Positions 11,450 to 20,931 of a stretch of DNA of 64,000 bases are shown in pieces. A program made the position numbers and the translations under genes. The notes under the pieces are model-generated. The model was given only the letters and a program-made list of their open reading frames with translations, searched no databases and was not told the DNA's origin. This DNA comes from Kappaphycus alvarezii. Taxonomy: Eukaryota > Rhodophyta > Florideophyceae > Gigartinales > Solieriaceae. Each line of letters opens with the position of its first letter. The first letter of the stretch is position 1. The stretch is from contig NADL03000065.1 in the NCBI GenBank assembly GCA_002205965.3, forward strand, positions 124,001 to 188,000, in the 5' to 3' direction.

Positions 11450-13110
11450 TCTCCGTGGGAGACTGGCGGGGTTGGAGGTTACTCCTCGGTGATCTTCCCT
11501 CCGCTCTCGACGCCTTGCCCTTTTTGACGGTCCGCCTCGATCACTGGATGGTCCTCGAATAATCATGACGGTCTCGGGGGGATCTTAATCTTCAGCAGAA
11601 ACTCCGTTCCTTGGAGGGGAAACGTGAGTTTCCCATAGAAGATATGGGACTAAACGATATTCATTGTCCCCATCTAAATCATGCCCTGTGTGTGATGCCC
11701 AAGATGCTCTTTTAGAAACGAATACACGCTTCGGATAACACTTAGATACGGGAAAGATAGGTTTTATTCTGGAACGATTCCATATTGTCCAATCGAGTAG
11801 TAGTAGATGATCTGTACAAACTCAGGGCCGATTGCTATGAATCTTCCATTTTAAAACGAAAAGAATACCCTCAAGAGTTTATAACCTTCTTCCGAAAGAT
11901 TCGGTCAATTAAGCATCCGAAAGCACAAGAAGGTGTTAAAAGTAGTGAATAATTACATGTGACTCCGTGTTTTCTCTGGAAAACATCCTGATGCACTCCC
12001 AAGCTCTTTTCCACCAATCACAATCATCATGTAATTATGGAGTAAAACTTTCCTTGGGTACACATTTGATGCAATCATTAAGACTTCCTCCGCCCTTTCA
12101 TGGTACGGGACAAGGCTAAGAGCGTGGATGGGTCTCCTGTATTTCTCCCCTGAACCTGAGCAGAGTTCATAGTGCAGGTGTCTTGCCTTGGTAACAACGC
12201 ATGGGTAAGAGTATTTTATTTCGAACGCCGGCCACTTGAATATCTGTTACAACGTTTTTCAGTAGATCACAGGAACCTTTTAACCGATTGTAAACATCGT
12301 ACTTTGCGCATCCGACTGAGAAACCCCTGAATTCGCATCCACTCTCTCTGCTTGCCAATTCCTAGCAGCCAGTAGCTCCAGTTCTCGTTCCCTGACCTTA
12401 GCCCGCTCTTGTTGGATAAGGAATCCTCCTTAATCATTCTTGGATTCTTCCATACATCACCTGAAAATTTGAACGCCCGTCTTTTCTCTTTCTCTTTCTG
12501 TATCCATAGAGGTCCTTTGGATTTCTTCTTCCTATTCCATGCTACTAACTGATATAGTCTTCGAAACCGCTCTTTTTATCGTCCCCACCTTTCTTTCTGC
12601 TCTGTCGTTTGACGTGGGAACGTAAGCAAGAACTGTCTTCCAATGAATTCCCCTTTTTTCCATGAATATGGTAACTGCTGTTGCTAAAAGCAGAGGGTGG
12701 TATCCAATAATCATTTTCGGAAGAACAAAAGGTTCTATATTTTGTTCCTGAACGAATTTCAGAACTTCCTCCGCGATGGCATCGTCCACTGGTACTGCAT
12801 AGACCAGCCAGTAAGGTGCTCCAATCCAATTAGGGCATACTCGCTTCCTTTGGAAGTTTGTCAAAAAGCCAGCGAGGTCAATGGGGAAATTCTCAAAGAG
12901 AGCGGAGATTGGAAATTTCAACGTCGACTTGTACTTTCGTACGGGCTTAAACTTGCGGCAGCCATCGCAGCTCTTCACGAATTAGAAGGCGTCCTTATGG
13001 AGGCCCGGCCACCAAAATCTGTCCATGATAGACTGCTTCGTCGTATTAATGTCGTAGTGACCAGTTTCGTCGCGGAATGTCCTTACGATCTTACCACGAT
13101 CCTCTAGCAG
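11450..13110 (-). pseudogene. Ty3/gypsy integrase, broken
   Basis: Integrase of the 10.6-18.4 kb element. At 12532-12978 the minus strand reads SCDGCRKFKPVRK (second half of the HHCC zinc finger), then FPIDLAGFL carrying the first catalytic Asp, then GAPYWLVYAVPVDDAIAEEVL, and GIHWKTVLAYVPTSNDRAERK carrying the Glu region (usual form: HPQTNGQxER). The second catalytic Asp is not visible at the expected place. Downstream, about 12420-12260 reads ERAKVRERELELLAARNWQ, matching the C-terminal helix region, and about 11690-11470 may be the GPY tail. Several frame breaks occur. It follows RT and RNase H on the same strand as expected for Ty3/gypsy order. Confidence 0.7.
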
Positions 13111-13299
13111 TACGACCAGTCGAAGGACTTATTTGGTCCGCCGGAATAATCTTCCTCCCACATGTTATATGCTTTGTTCCTCCGAACCCAATCCTTGTAC
13201 CTTACGTCTACCTTTCTAATTTCCAGACCGGTAAGAAATTGAATGAAGGCCTGAATTTCGGCCTCAAAGCTGCTAGGCTCTAACCTCTCCACTTCAATG

Positions 13300-13860
13300 T
13301 ACCTTTGACATCTTCACCAAGAATTCTTCCCGTTTTGGATGTTATCCTCATCGTGAAAGAAAATCTGTGGGTTAGTTTTCGCGTCCAGGCCGGTAAGTTA
13401 CATCGAAGCTGTGCTACGCGAATAGTTCAAGCCACCTGGCCAACCGGAGGTGTACGTCCTTCTTTTGAAATTCTGCCTTGAGTGCCTGGTGGTCGGTCAC
13501 TAAAGTAAACTTCTCGAGCGACAGAAGATATACCCTAAATTTATGCAATACAAAAACGACCGCTGGCGCCTGTTTTTCGCAGACATAATATCCTATCTTC
13601 GTCTCGTTTAGATTTTTTTACAGCAAAAGAGACTAGTTGCAGTCCACCTATTTCATCCTTTGAGACAAAACGGCCCTAACTGCATGGTAAGATGCACCCG
13701 TTTCTACTATACATGGAACCTTGAAATCAGGATAAATGAGGACTTGAGGGCGTAAGGCTTTTACTCGAGATCCTCAAAAGCCTGTTTCATCCCCTGTTTC
13801 CATACGAATTTTCCATTCTTTGACTTGCCAGAATGAAGCGGGGCCGCTATTTTAGCGAAA
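13300..13860 (-). pseudogene. Ty3/gypsy RNase H domain, broken
   Basis: RNase H removes the RNA strand during reverse transcription. The minus strand at about 13410-13500 reads VTDHQALKAEF followed by VHLRLARWLELFA, the conserved C-terminal TDHxAL ... RLARW block of gypsy RNase H. More N-terminal catalytic residues are hard to place because of frame changes. It lies between the RT and integrase of the same element. Confidence 0.55.
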
Positions 13861-14560
13861 TTCTTAACGATCCTTCTGTACTACGAGGCAAGGCCACGGA
13901 AACTTCTCAATCTATTTTTCGATGCTGGCCGGGGTGCCAGCTTGATTTTAGAAACCTTTTTCAGGTCTACTTTTATTCCCTCCCGGTCTACTACATGACC
14001 TAGTAGTTTTACATATGTCTGTGCGATGAGAAATTTGCTCAGCTTATTTATCAAACAGAAATTTGATATCCTTTTTATCACTTCTTTGATATGAATCAAA
14101 TGATCCTCCAGAGTCTTCGAAAGTATCAACACATCGCCGATTTATTCCCTTGCAAGGGTCAGTCCTGACCTTTAGAACATAGTTCTTCATTCTTTGAAAA
14201 GTAGTCGGTGCATTCATGAGACCAAAAAGGCGTCAACTCGAATCTAAAAGTTCCCATTTTTTAAGTGAATATCGTCTTTTCTTTGCACTCTTCCGCTAAA
14301 GGAATTTGCCAGTAGCCAGTATAAAGGTCGATCGTTGTGAAATATTTCCCATCTTTCGCGTCTTCGAAAATTTCCTCCATCTTCGAAATTGGTAATCGAT
14401 CAGGTATCATCTTCCCGTTCAATAACCTGTAATCAACGCAGAATCTTAGTTCCCCATCCTTCTTGGCTGAGATGACAACTGGGAACGACCATGGAGAAAG
14501 CGTAGGGGTTATGATACCATTTTAGCATCTATTCGACGTTCTCTTCAACTACCTGATCCC
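13861..14560 (-). pseudogene. Ty3/gypsy reverse transcriptase, catalytic box destroyed
   Basis: RT of the 10.6-18.4 kb element. Minus-strand readings at about 14500-14280 include AKKDGELRFCVDYRLLN and FTTIDLYTGYWQIPLAE, which are RT motifs A and B with the first catalytic Asp kept. At about 14135 the YxDD box reads stop-Ile-Gly-Asp, followed by VLILSKTLEDHLIHI, so Tyr became a stop and the first Asp became Gly. The thumb follows at 13881-14132 (LLGHVVDREGIKVD). Frame breaks plus this box make it non-functional. Confidence 0.8.
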
Positions 14561-15239
14561 ACTTCGGCGACTGGCGCCAAGGTCTGTGATATATTGGTTT
14601 GTGGTTCTACTATCTCGAATTCGTGCTTTACAGGAACATCTGCTTGATTCAAGTCTGATACATCCCATGAAATGACTTCTGGAGATAAAAGTGTCTCGGA
14701 AACTTGCTTGGCTGCTAGTAAAGGGAGATGGGAACCCTTTTTCGATCTCTCTCGTTCTCTTTTCTCTTTCTGTTCGGATTTCTTCGCGGAGATCTCCTTT
14801 TCTACTCCCACGAGGCCAATTTTTTCCTTCAACTTCTCATTTCTTACATTTTATTTCCAGTTTTCAGGTCCAGATTTTCCGTATCTCGCGACAAATTCAG
14901 GGTTGTTCTCATCCCCGCAGTCCTTGTTATTATCCATGTCGAAGCCAGGGTCTGAACCGTCCCACGCGAAGTTCAGGATAACTTCTTCCGATTTTTCCAA
15001 GCGGTCATTTCGAACCTCAGTCCCCGACTCTTTATCTCCGTAACTAGATGTGAATTCTTTACTGTTCATCCCATTTAAATTCCCCAAGCCACCGCTCCGT
15101 CTAGGTCGAGTGGCATCCGGGCCTCCGTTCCATCTACTTGAATTGACACACTTTGATTACCTAGATCTATGCATGTTTCCAATTCTTATATCGTTGGGCA
15201 GCCAATAATTAAGTCAAATGTTAGGTCAGGCATGAAAAG
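14561..15239 (-). pseudogene. Linker between protease and RT of gypsy element, degraded
   Basis: Minus-strand stretches at 14545-14832 (Lys/Glu-rich) and 14851-15087 (acidic) sit between protease and RT and probably encode the pol linker. No domain is recognisable. Shadow frames on the plus strand are ignored. Confidence 0.35.
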
Positions 15240-15450
15240 GATATCTAAATTGATCTATATCTACGAAGAACACTGCGCGACATTTTCGACCGTGCCCATA
15301 CATTGAGAGACGATCCCATCAGCAACAGTTATCTTCCCCATTGTAGGAATAGCGTTGGGACCATTATGATCTACTAAGCTCCCTGAAATAAAGTTCGGAA
15401 CAGCCCCTGAATCGAAGCTTGAGCTGCTGTTCCCAGAACCTTGACCGGTA
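15240..15450 (-). pseudogene. Ty3/gypsy aspartic protease
   Basis: The minus strand reads SFDSGAVPNFISGSLVDHNG and, about 25 residues on, KITVADGIVSQCMGTV. FDSGA is the retropepsin active site in the DSG form and VADG is the usual strand before the flap. The catalytic Asp is intact. The domain sits between a gag with zinc knuckle and the RT, in the expected order, and its ends are uncertain because of frame changes. Confidence 0.65.
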
Positions 15451-16860
15451 CTAGTTTAAGACGTCTCTAAGTGGTGGAGGCAGGGTTAAGCTTTACCCTC
15501 TTCCTCCCTGCGGACTTAATGACTTTCTTCAGTTCTTACCTCGCGTCATCCGCATCCCCTCTTAGCAGTAGGTCAAATGTCATCCCGTTGGCGCTGCCGC
15601 CAGTTCCGCGACCAAGTTATATTTTTTTCACGTAACCTAGGACATCCTTGGATACGCTCTTTCTTTTCTTTTGCTTCCCCGTTTTTTCTGGATTTCACGG
15701 CCTCGGTTCTAGAATAGTAGTATAAGGCCTCTTGGTGCGGGGTTCTACCGGGGCGGGAATATACTCCAGAATATCCTGCCCCAGCCTTTTTTTTCGCTAG
15801 AACGTTGCCTTCCACATACCTTTTAGTCGTATTTACCTGGTTAGAATCTTCGGGGACCGAGACATTTCCGACACTTTCCTGGCTTCGCTCCATCCTACTC
15901 TTCAATATTTTCAGCTCCGGGTCCGACTCGATCCGTACCCCCGCGAAATTGACCGACGGCCATCCTTCGACCAGCAGTTACTCTCATGGTGACCATAACG
16001 ACTACAGTGTCCGCATAGATTGTTTCCGTGTGTATTATCTGGCATCCGTCAGCGAATTTCCCGGCCTATGACAGTAAGAGCAAGCTTCCGGTGCCTCAAC
16101 AGTCCCAGAATGGTTCTTCTTTATGATTAGAATCAAGCGTTCCAATTTTGAAGTGTCTTTTCCAGTCGATTATCAAAGCTAGTCTCCAGGTTTTGCTCCA
16201 TATATTTTACATCGCCTCGAACAGCTTCTAAGGCTGCCGAACAGGTTGCTGGCCTTTGGTAGTTCTTGTTTGGATCGACGAAGACTCCATGAATAGGGGC
16301 TCCTTTCGGCATCGCCTGCAGTACCTGAAAATTTCGAAATTTCTGACAAACTGGACCATCATGCCTTTTAAAAGCTAAAATTTAGTGGTCCTTTCATAAG
16401 GGGGAAGTCCGAGAAGCGTCTGTCCCAAAGCCGCATTGCGCAGCATCCCATACTTCGCGTGGTCTTTGAACTCTGCCTTCTCGTACAAGAAACATGTGGA
16501 AACTAATAAACTCAATAAATTACGAAATTCTAGACGGGCTTCAATAGCTTTGGCGGATCATCTCTTCGGGCTCTATTTCATTGGCATTCTCGCTAAAGAT
16601 CCACTTGCAGACTTCATCGAGGTTTCATCCGTTTACATTCAGAGACCACCCGTCTATGAGTTAAGTTTTTTATTTGATCTTTTCGTCCCCAAAAAATTCT
16701 TACCGCCTTCTCCTTATCACTCTTTTCTATCATTATAACATTTACATAAGTGTACAGGAACTCTTCTACATCTTCTATCTTACTACCATTGAACGAAATT
16801 CTAACAGCATTCAGATCCATTTTATGCGAGCTTTAAGTTTTATAATAGTCAAGAATACTC
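15451..16860 (-). pseudogene. Ty3/gypsy gag with degraded zinc knuckle
   Basis: Capsid/nucleocapsid protein of the element. The start is near 16820 (MDLNAVRISFNGSKIEDVEE, then FLYTYVNV), which resembles the beginning of gypsy capsid where 'F.G....+EEFL..Y' is common. The nucleocapsid zinc knuckle at 16038-16082 reads CSYCHRPGNSLTDAR. The first two Cys are kept, but His is replaced by Asn and the last Cys by Ala. The segment 15573-15905 is basic and Ser-rich, suiting the nucleocapsid tail. Frames change several times. Confidence 0.6.
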
Positions 16861-16977
16861 GCCACTTATGTCCTAAAACTTGCTGATTTAGGATGCAACA
16901 CTCTCCACAAGAGTGCCAAATGATAGCGGTAAAACGGCGGAAATAGATATCCGACGAGCACTATCTCAGAACGGAGG

Positions 16978-17330
16978 TGTTGCAAGCGACAAAAGTGCTA
17001 CCGTAGTATAGTTTCAGGATCAGTAAGTGATATATATTGATGAGGAACCAAAGGTATACAAGTGTATTCAGAAGTCAGGCTCTACCACCTACTATCGCTA
17101 ACAAAAAGTAACAAGAACGCTTGCTGGGTCTGAAGTTGACTCTCAACTTCCTAATTAGTTCGGACTTGACTTGAAGCTGTCTGCCAACTTGCTTGACATC
17201 GCTCTGAGGATGCAGTCTACTCAGCTTATATAGACTTTTCTCTACCCCTTAAGTCTTGGCAAACCATACCAAATATCATAAAGTTCATATAAATAATATC
17301 TTCGGACGTGAGAGTCACAATAAAAATACT
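16978..17330 (+). repeat. Copia-family LTR, solo or 3' remnant
   Basis: Starts with TGTTGCAAGCGACAAAAGTG immediately after a short purine run (ACGGAGG) and is colinear with 56641-56960. Shared blocks include GGGTCTGAAGTTGACTCTCA, CTTGACTTGAAG(C/T)TGTCT and a TATA-like TATA(T/C)A region. It lies upstream (5') of the minus-strand gypsy gag in the opposite orientation, so it is an insertion into that element's leader. The right end is approximate. Confidence 0.7.
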
Positions 17331-17484
17331 TTTAAGATATTAAAAGATACTTAAAATATTCTAAATAAAAAAAGACGCGGAAATGATTCTATTCCTTACA
17401 ATTTCAATTCCCTACACTTGATTCAAACAAATCATCCAAAATATCCATACAGAGCAAACAGTCCCCACAACTATCTGCGAACGG

Positions 17485-17960
17485 CTACAAATCTATTTCC
17501 TCCGGGGAGATATCGAAACCACTAAAGATGCCCCCATTTGGTTCCAGCGTCGGGACCACCTGGTCCATACTATCCAGCCCCCGCCGCACCATTCCAACAA
17601 TTTCCATGTCCCCTCCCCTCTTCCCCGTCCTCCTCTTCATCCTCCTCCTCATCCTCCTCCTCATCCTCCTCCTCATCCTTCCCCGTCCTACTCCTCATCC
17701 TCATTCTCGTAAACCAATTCCGGGGCCGCCCACTCCTCGAAAGTCTCTCCAGCTCCATTCTCGACCTCCCCCTCCTGTCCCTCACCTTCCTCCGCAGCCT
17801 CATCCTCGATGAACAAACGACGATCGAACTCGATCACCTTCTACTTGGTTTGCCGGCGGAGATATTCATCGCGGCAGTAGGGCCGAAGGGAGTAGGGGAA
17901 TGGCGTTTAGGGGGCGAGGGTGCCGAGTTTTGGAAATGCCGCTAGAGGAGCATATTTTTT
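17485..17960 (-). pseudogene. Acidic protein of unknown function, frame-broken
   Basis: The minus strand encodes three colinear pieces in different frames. The first is a Ser/Pro-rich start (about 17950-17860). The second is an acidic block beginning VIEFDRRLFIEDEAAEEGEG and ending at a Glu/Asp-rich tract. The third is a C-terminus reading GMVRRGLDSMDQVV, then NGGIFSGFDISPEEIDL and a stop at 17485. A 12-bp repeat (17636-17690) makes the Glu-rich tract. Composition is GC-richer than the flanks, like the host gene island. It could be a displaced host gene or an extra frame between the 5' LTR and gag of the gypsy element, with which it shares strand. No family is recognised. Confidence 0.4.
17630..17700. 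repeat. 12-bp GAG/GAT-type minisatellite
   Basis: CATCCTCCTCCT (plus strand) is repeated four times in tandem and then continues imperfectly. On the minus strand it encodes a run of Glu with periodic Asp. This is low complexity and prone to slippage. Confidence 0.85.
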
Positions 17961-18144
17961 ACATTTTGGTGAAGTTTGGGGATTGGCAGGCAATTGCGGA
18001 TGTTTCGAATGGGCAGAGGTAGAAGGTTAGTGAGTAGAATGATGGGGTTTTGAAACTTAGAATAAAGGGTTTAAATAGCCGAGTGCACATTCCATAGATT
18101 TGAGATAGATGAAAAAATTTGCATGGGAATTTTCAGAAGTACGT

Positions 18145-18445
18145 TTGCCTTTTTTTCTCAGAAAAAATGAATTTGGAGAAGGAGGTAAGCAAAAAGAAAA
18201 GCAGGGTTGAATTGGGATTGACTTAGGGGGGTGGATACAGCATTGAATATCTAGATAGAACGGCCGTAAATTTGGAGAGGAGCGCAGAAAGGGTAAGCAC
18301 GGACAGGGAAGAATGGATAGTATCTATTTTGGGCTTAGCATAGTAAAGAGGACGAGTGAGGACGTAGGTGCAAGCGAATTCGTAAAGGGAAGACGCTACA
18401 GTATGTTCAGTTTAGAGGACGACGAGGAAAAAATGCGTGGAGCGC
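18145..18445 (-). repeat. Diverged direct repeat, probable 5' LTR of gypsy element 10.6-18.4 kb
   Basis: Partner of 10640-10935, in the same orientation and on the upstream side of the minus-strand gag. The identity is visible but low, consistent with the heavy decay of the coding region. Exact LTR ends and target-site duplication are not determinable by eye. Confidence 0.5.
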
Positions 18446-19790
18446 GTGCGTGATAATAATAGCCTAAAAATGAGGCACCTTTAAACGGTTAGGACACGAA
18501 GTTATTCCGCGCCTGCCTTTTGAATTAGTAAGGGACCAACAAATAAATTATATCTTGAGTCGAAAAGAGTCCATATCTTGAATGTGGATCCAAAGGGCTT
18601 GCTTTTCATTCTAACTTTCCCATTTAAAAGACTTTATTCATGTACATCATTTGATCAGCGCTTAGATTTATCCTCAGGATTCAATCCTTTCGAGTTCCAC
18701 ATTATTTCGTCATAAAGCGACTCTACTTTGTTGAAAAATACTCTCCGATTTTAACCTTTGAGATAGCCAAATTTTCTGGAATCAAAGCATTTGTATGTAA
18801 TTTATTATTGAATCAAATGGTCGCTGCCACTTTTGTCCAGTTTTCCTTTAATCGCGGGAATTTTCACATCATATATGCAGTGGAATGTCCGTGAAGCATC
18901 TAACCCCAGTCGCATCAGTGTCAGCTAGTGGTTTCCCTGCACTAAAACATTTTAAGGCAGTATATTTACCCGTTTGGTCGCAAAAGTTTCCATTTGCTCA
19001 TATGTACCATACATTTTGGACGGACCAAGTCGATTGAACGTGAAAGAGTTTCTCAGTTTGAGAGGGTTTGGTTTTCCTGCGATATGACGCTGGGCTAAAT
19101 AAATCCATTGGTTCCAAATGCGTAATAATATGTAGGAAACTACAATTGTAATTTTCCTCATGCTTGCCTGTTTTAATCTTCTCCAGAACGAAATGAAGGC
19201 TGCAAAAGGCGCGATTGGAAATCCTTTACATTCATCATCATTTTCGATAAATTCTGTTTGCGGATATTTCGATTTCTACGCTTGTATATAACAGCCAGCT
19301 GGTAAGCTCATTCATGCTTGTTTACATTCATCCGACAGCTCGGAGATGTTGTCCTTACTTTCATTCGAAAAAAATATCCATGATCCCAAGCTTGTTTGAA
19401 ATGTAAGGTATTTTGCGTGATTAAATACAGAATGGCAGAGAAACCAGTTGATAATAGTGAGGCATTAAACAAATATGGGTATAACATACATCGAAAAAGG
19501 GTTTTTTGGAGTCAATAAAGGCTTAAATTGGACTCAAATAGTATATTTTATGTTTGAGATCTTCTGGAAAATAGATGCTCTACAGGAAGACCAGGATATA
19601 ACAGTTTTATTGCATCCCTACATATCATCATGGCCTAAGTGTAAAAGTTTTATATAATACAGTTATAATCCTAACGTAATGTATTTTTTCCAGTAGACGT
19701 CCATCCTCTTCCATTGCCTTAGCATAGAAAGAAGCTTAAGGTCACACGAGCTGCAAATAAACATTTAGAGGACGCTCATCTGACTCCAAA
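18446..19790. other. No clearly supported gene; possible TE remnants
   Basis: A minus-strand stretch at 18952-19161 (KLRNSFTFNRLGPSKMYGTY) and a plus-strand stretch at 19475-19657 have coherent composition but no recognisable domain. The plus-strand piece lies upstream of, and may belong to, the transposase fragment at 19798. Confidence 0.3.
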
Positions 19791-19797
19791 ATACGTC

Positions 19798-20097
19798 ATG
19801 GTATTCCAGAATACTTCATTCAATGTTGAAGAGGGCAGAAAAAGGGTTGTCTTTATTGAGATGATGGATAGGCTGGAACCCATTTGGAGTTGCATATCTG
19901 AAGAGTGCGCATCAATTATTTTGCTTGATATCGAATTAAAAAATGATGACAAAATAATTCGCAGAAAGGGGAAAGGTTTGGGTGTTATACTCTTGTTAGA
20001 TATATCCGATCTATCCATGGTTTTGGAACCACTGTCGACTCAAAAAGGGTATAAAGAAACAGGAGCAGCTGCTTGCGTGCTGCATTCGCAGAAATGA
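19798..20097 (+). pseudogene. DDE transposase fragment with RRKGKGLG motif
   Basis: The 99-codon frame reads EEGRKRVVFIEMMDRLEPIW, then LKNDDKIIRRKGKGLGVILL. It resembles the central part of a distant IS630/Tc1-like group of eukaryotic DDE transposases. In that group a metal-binding Asp and an 'xND' element precede a '(L)RKKGxGxGIMVSDFL' segment. Here the VSDFL part is altered (ILLLDISDL). The N- and C-terminal thirds are missing or out of frame. The fragment ends within a 15-bp inverted repeat (20067-20112). The family call is from memory of the motif and is tentative. Confidence 0.4.
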
Positions 20098-20112
20098 AGC
20101 ACGCAAGCAGCT
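20067..20112. repeat. 15-bp perfect inverted repeat (hairpin)
   Basis: AGCTGCTTGCGTGCT (20067-20081) and AGCACGCAAGCAGCT (20098-20112) are exact reverse complements around a 16-base loop. The hairpin overlaps the end of the DDE fragment and could be a terminator, a foldback or a transposon end junction. Confidence 0.85.
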
Positions 20113-20786
20113 TCAAGGTCACAAAAGATCAGATCTGGATGCGATATTTCTCCCAGGTGTTTCAAGTGCCCAGAATCCAATGACTATCCCTGAGAACCGG
20201 AAACTTTCTCTTGCTCCCCTTTTTTGATCCTGTTTAGGATCAAACGGGTTATTTTTATAGGCATTCATTACCAACGAAAACTTTGATATTATTCTAAACC
20301 TCAACAGCATGGTTCAGATACGAAAGCGCCAATATATCCTCTTGCGCGACCATTAACGCATGCTGGGCTGTCAATACTAATCTCACTCAACTCCCTCGCC
20401 TTTTAACCAGCGTCAAATCTAAAAATGAAATGAGGTCATATCAGAAGAGGTAGGGGAAAAGAAGGGCTTCGTTTATTGTGACAGATGTTTTTGCTATAAC
20501 CCAATCACATTTCATATCTGAGTTTTACATTGGATGCATTTTAGTGAGAAACATTCAGAAGAGTAAAGTGGAATGATATAACAAAAATAACATATGAGAT
20601 ATTTGACGCGACCAATGTCCTGAACTGTACATTGCAGTCTAGTATAAGGCTAGAATATCTACCCTGCTACTCAGACATGCAAGAAAAATTACGGCATAAT
20701 AGAATCCACAGCCGGGTAGTTGCATAGTTCAAAACTACAATTTTTGCTATTCCTGCAAAGAAAAGACTAGATCAAGAGGGTTACAC
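20113..20786. other. No supported gene
   Basis: AT-rich sequence between the DDE fragment and the left end of the 4.1-kb transposon. Short open stretches only. Confidence 0.4.
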
Positions 20787-20828
20787 ATATCCCTAATGCC
20801 ATGAAGGGTAACTATATTTATCTTAAGG
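20787..20828 (+). repeat. Left terminal inverted repeat
   Basis: Begins CCCTAATGCC at 20791 after the flanking ATAT and pairs with 24895-24933 in inverted orientation. Shared core blocks are CCCTAATGCCA, AAGGGTAACTATA and TAAGG. Confidence 0.75.
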
Positions 20829-20857
20829 ATCTTTGGCAGAACTTCCGTTACAATCTT

Positions 20858-20877
20858 AGGATAAGTATACTTATCCT
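20858..20877. repeat. Subterminal 20-bp perfect palindrome
   Basis: AGGATAAGTATACTTATCCT is identical to its reverse complement. A partial copy (AGGATAAGCATAG) lies about 240 bases inside the right TIR. Such subterminal sites are often transposase-binding sites; here that is inference. Confidence 0.7.
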
Positions 20878-20931
20878 TACAGTTAAAATACGGCCTACTT
20901 TAGAGTTCAATTGTAATGAAATTAAACTTTA

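Noticed and set aside
17538..17945. 135-codon plus-strand frame with a long poly-Ser run
   Set aside because: The Ser run is the antisense of the Glu-rich minisatellite. The minus-strand reading has coherent flanking sequence and a plausible C-terminus.
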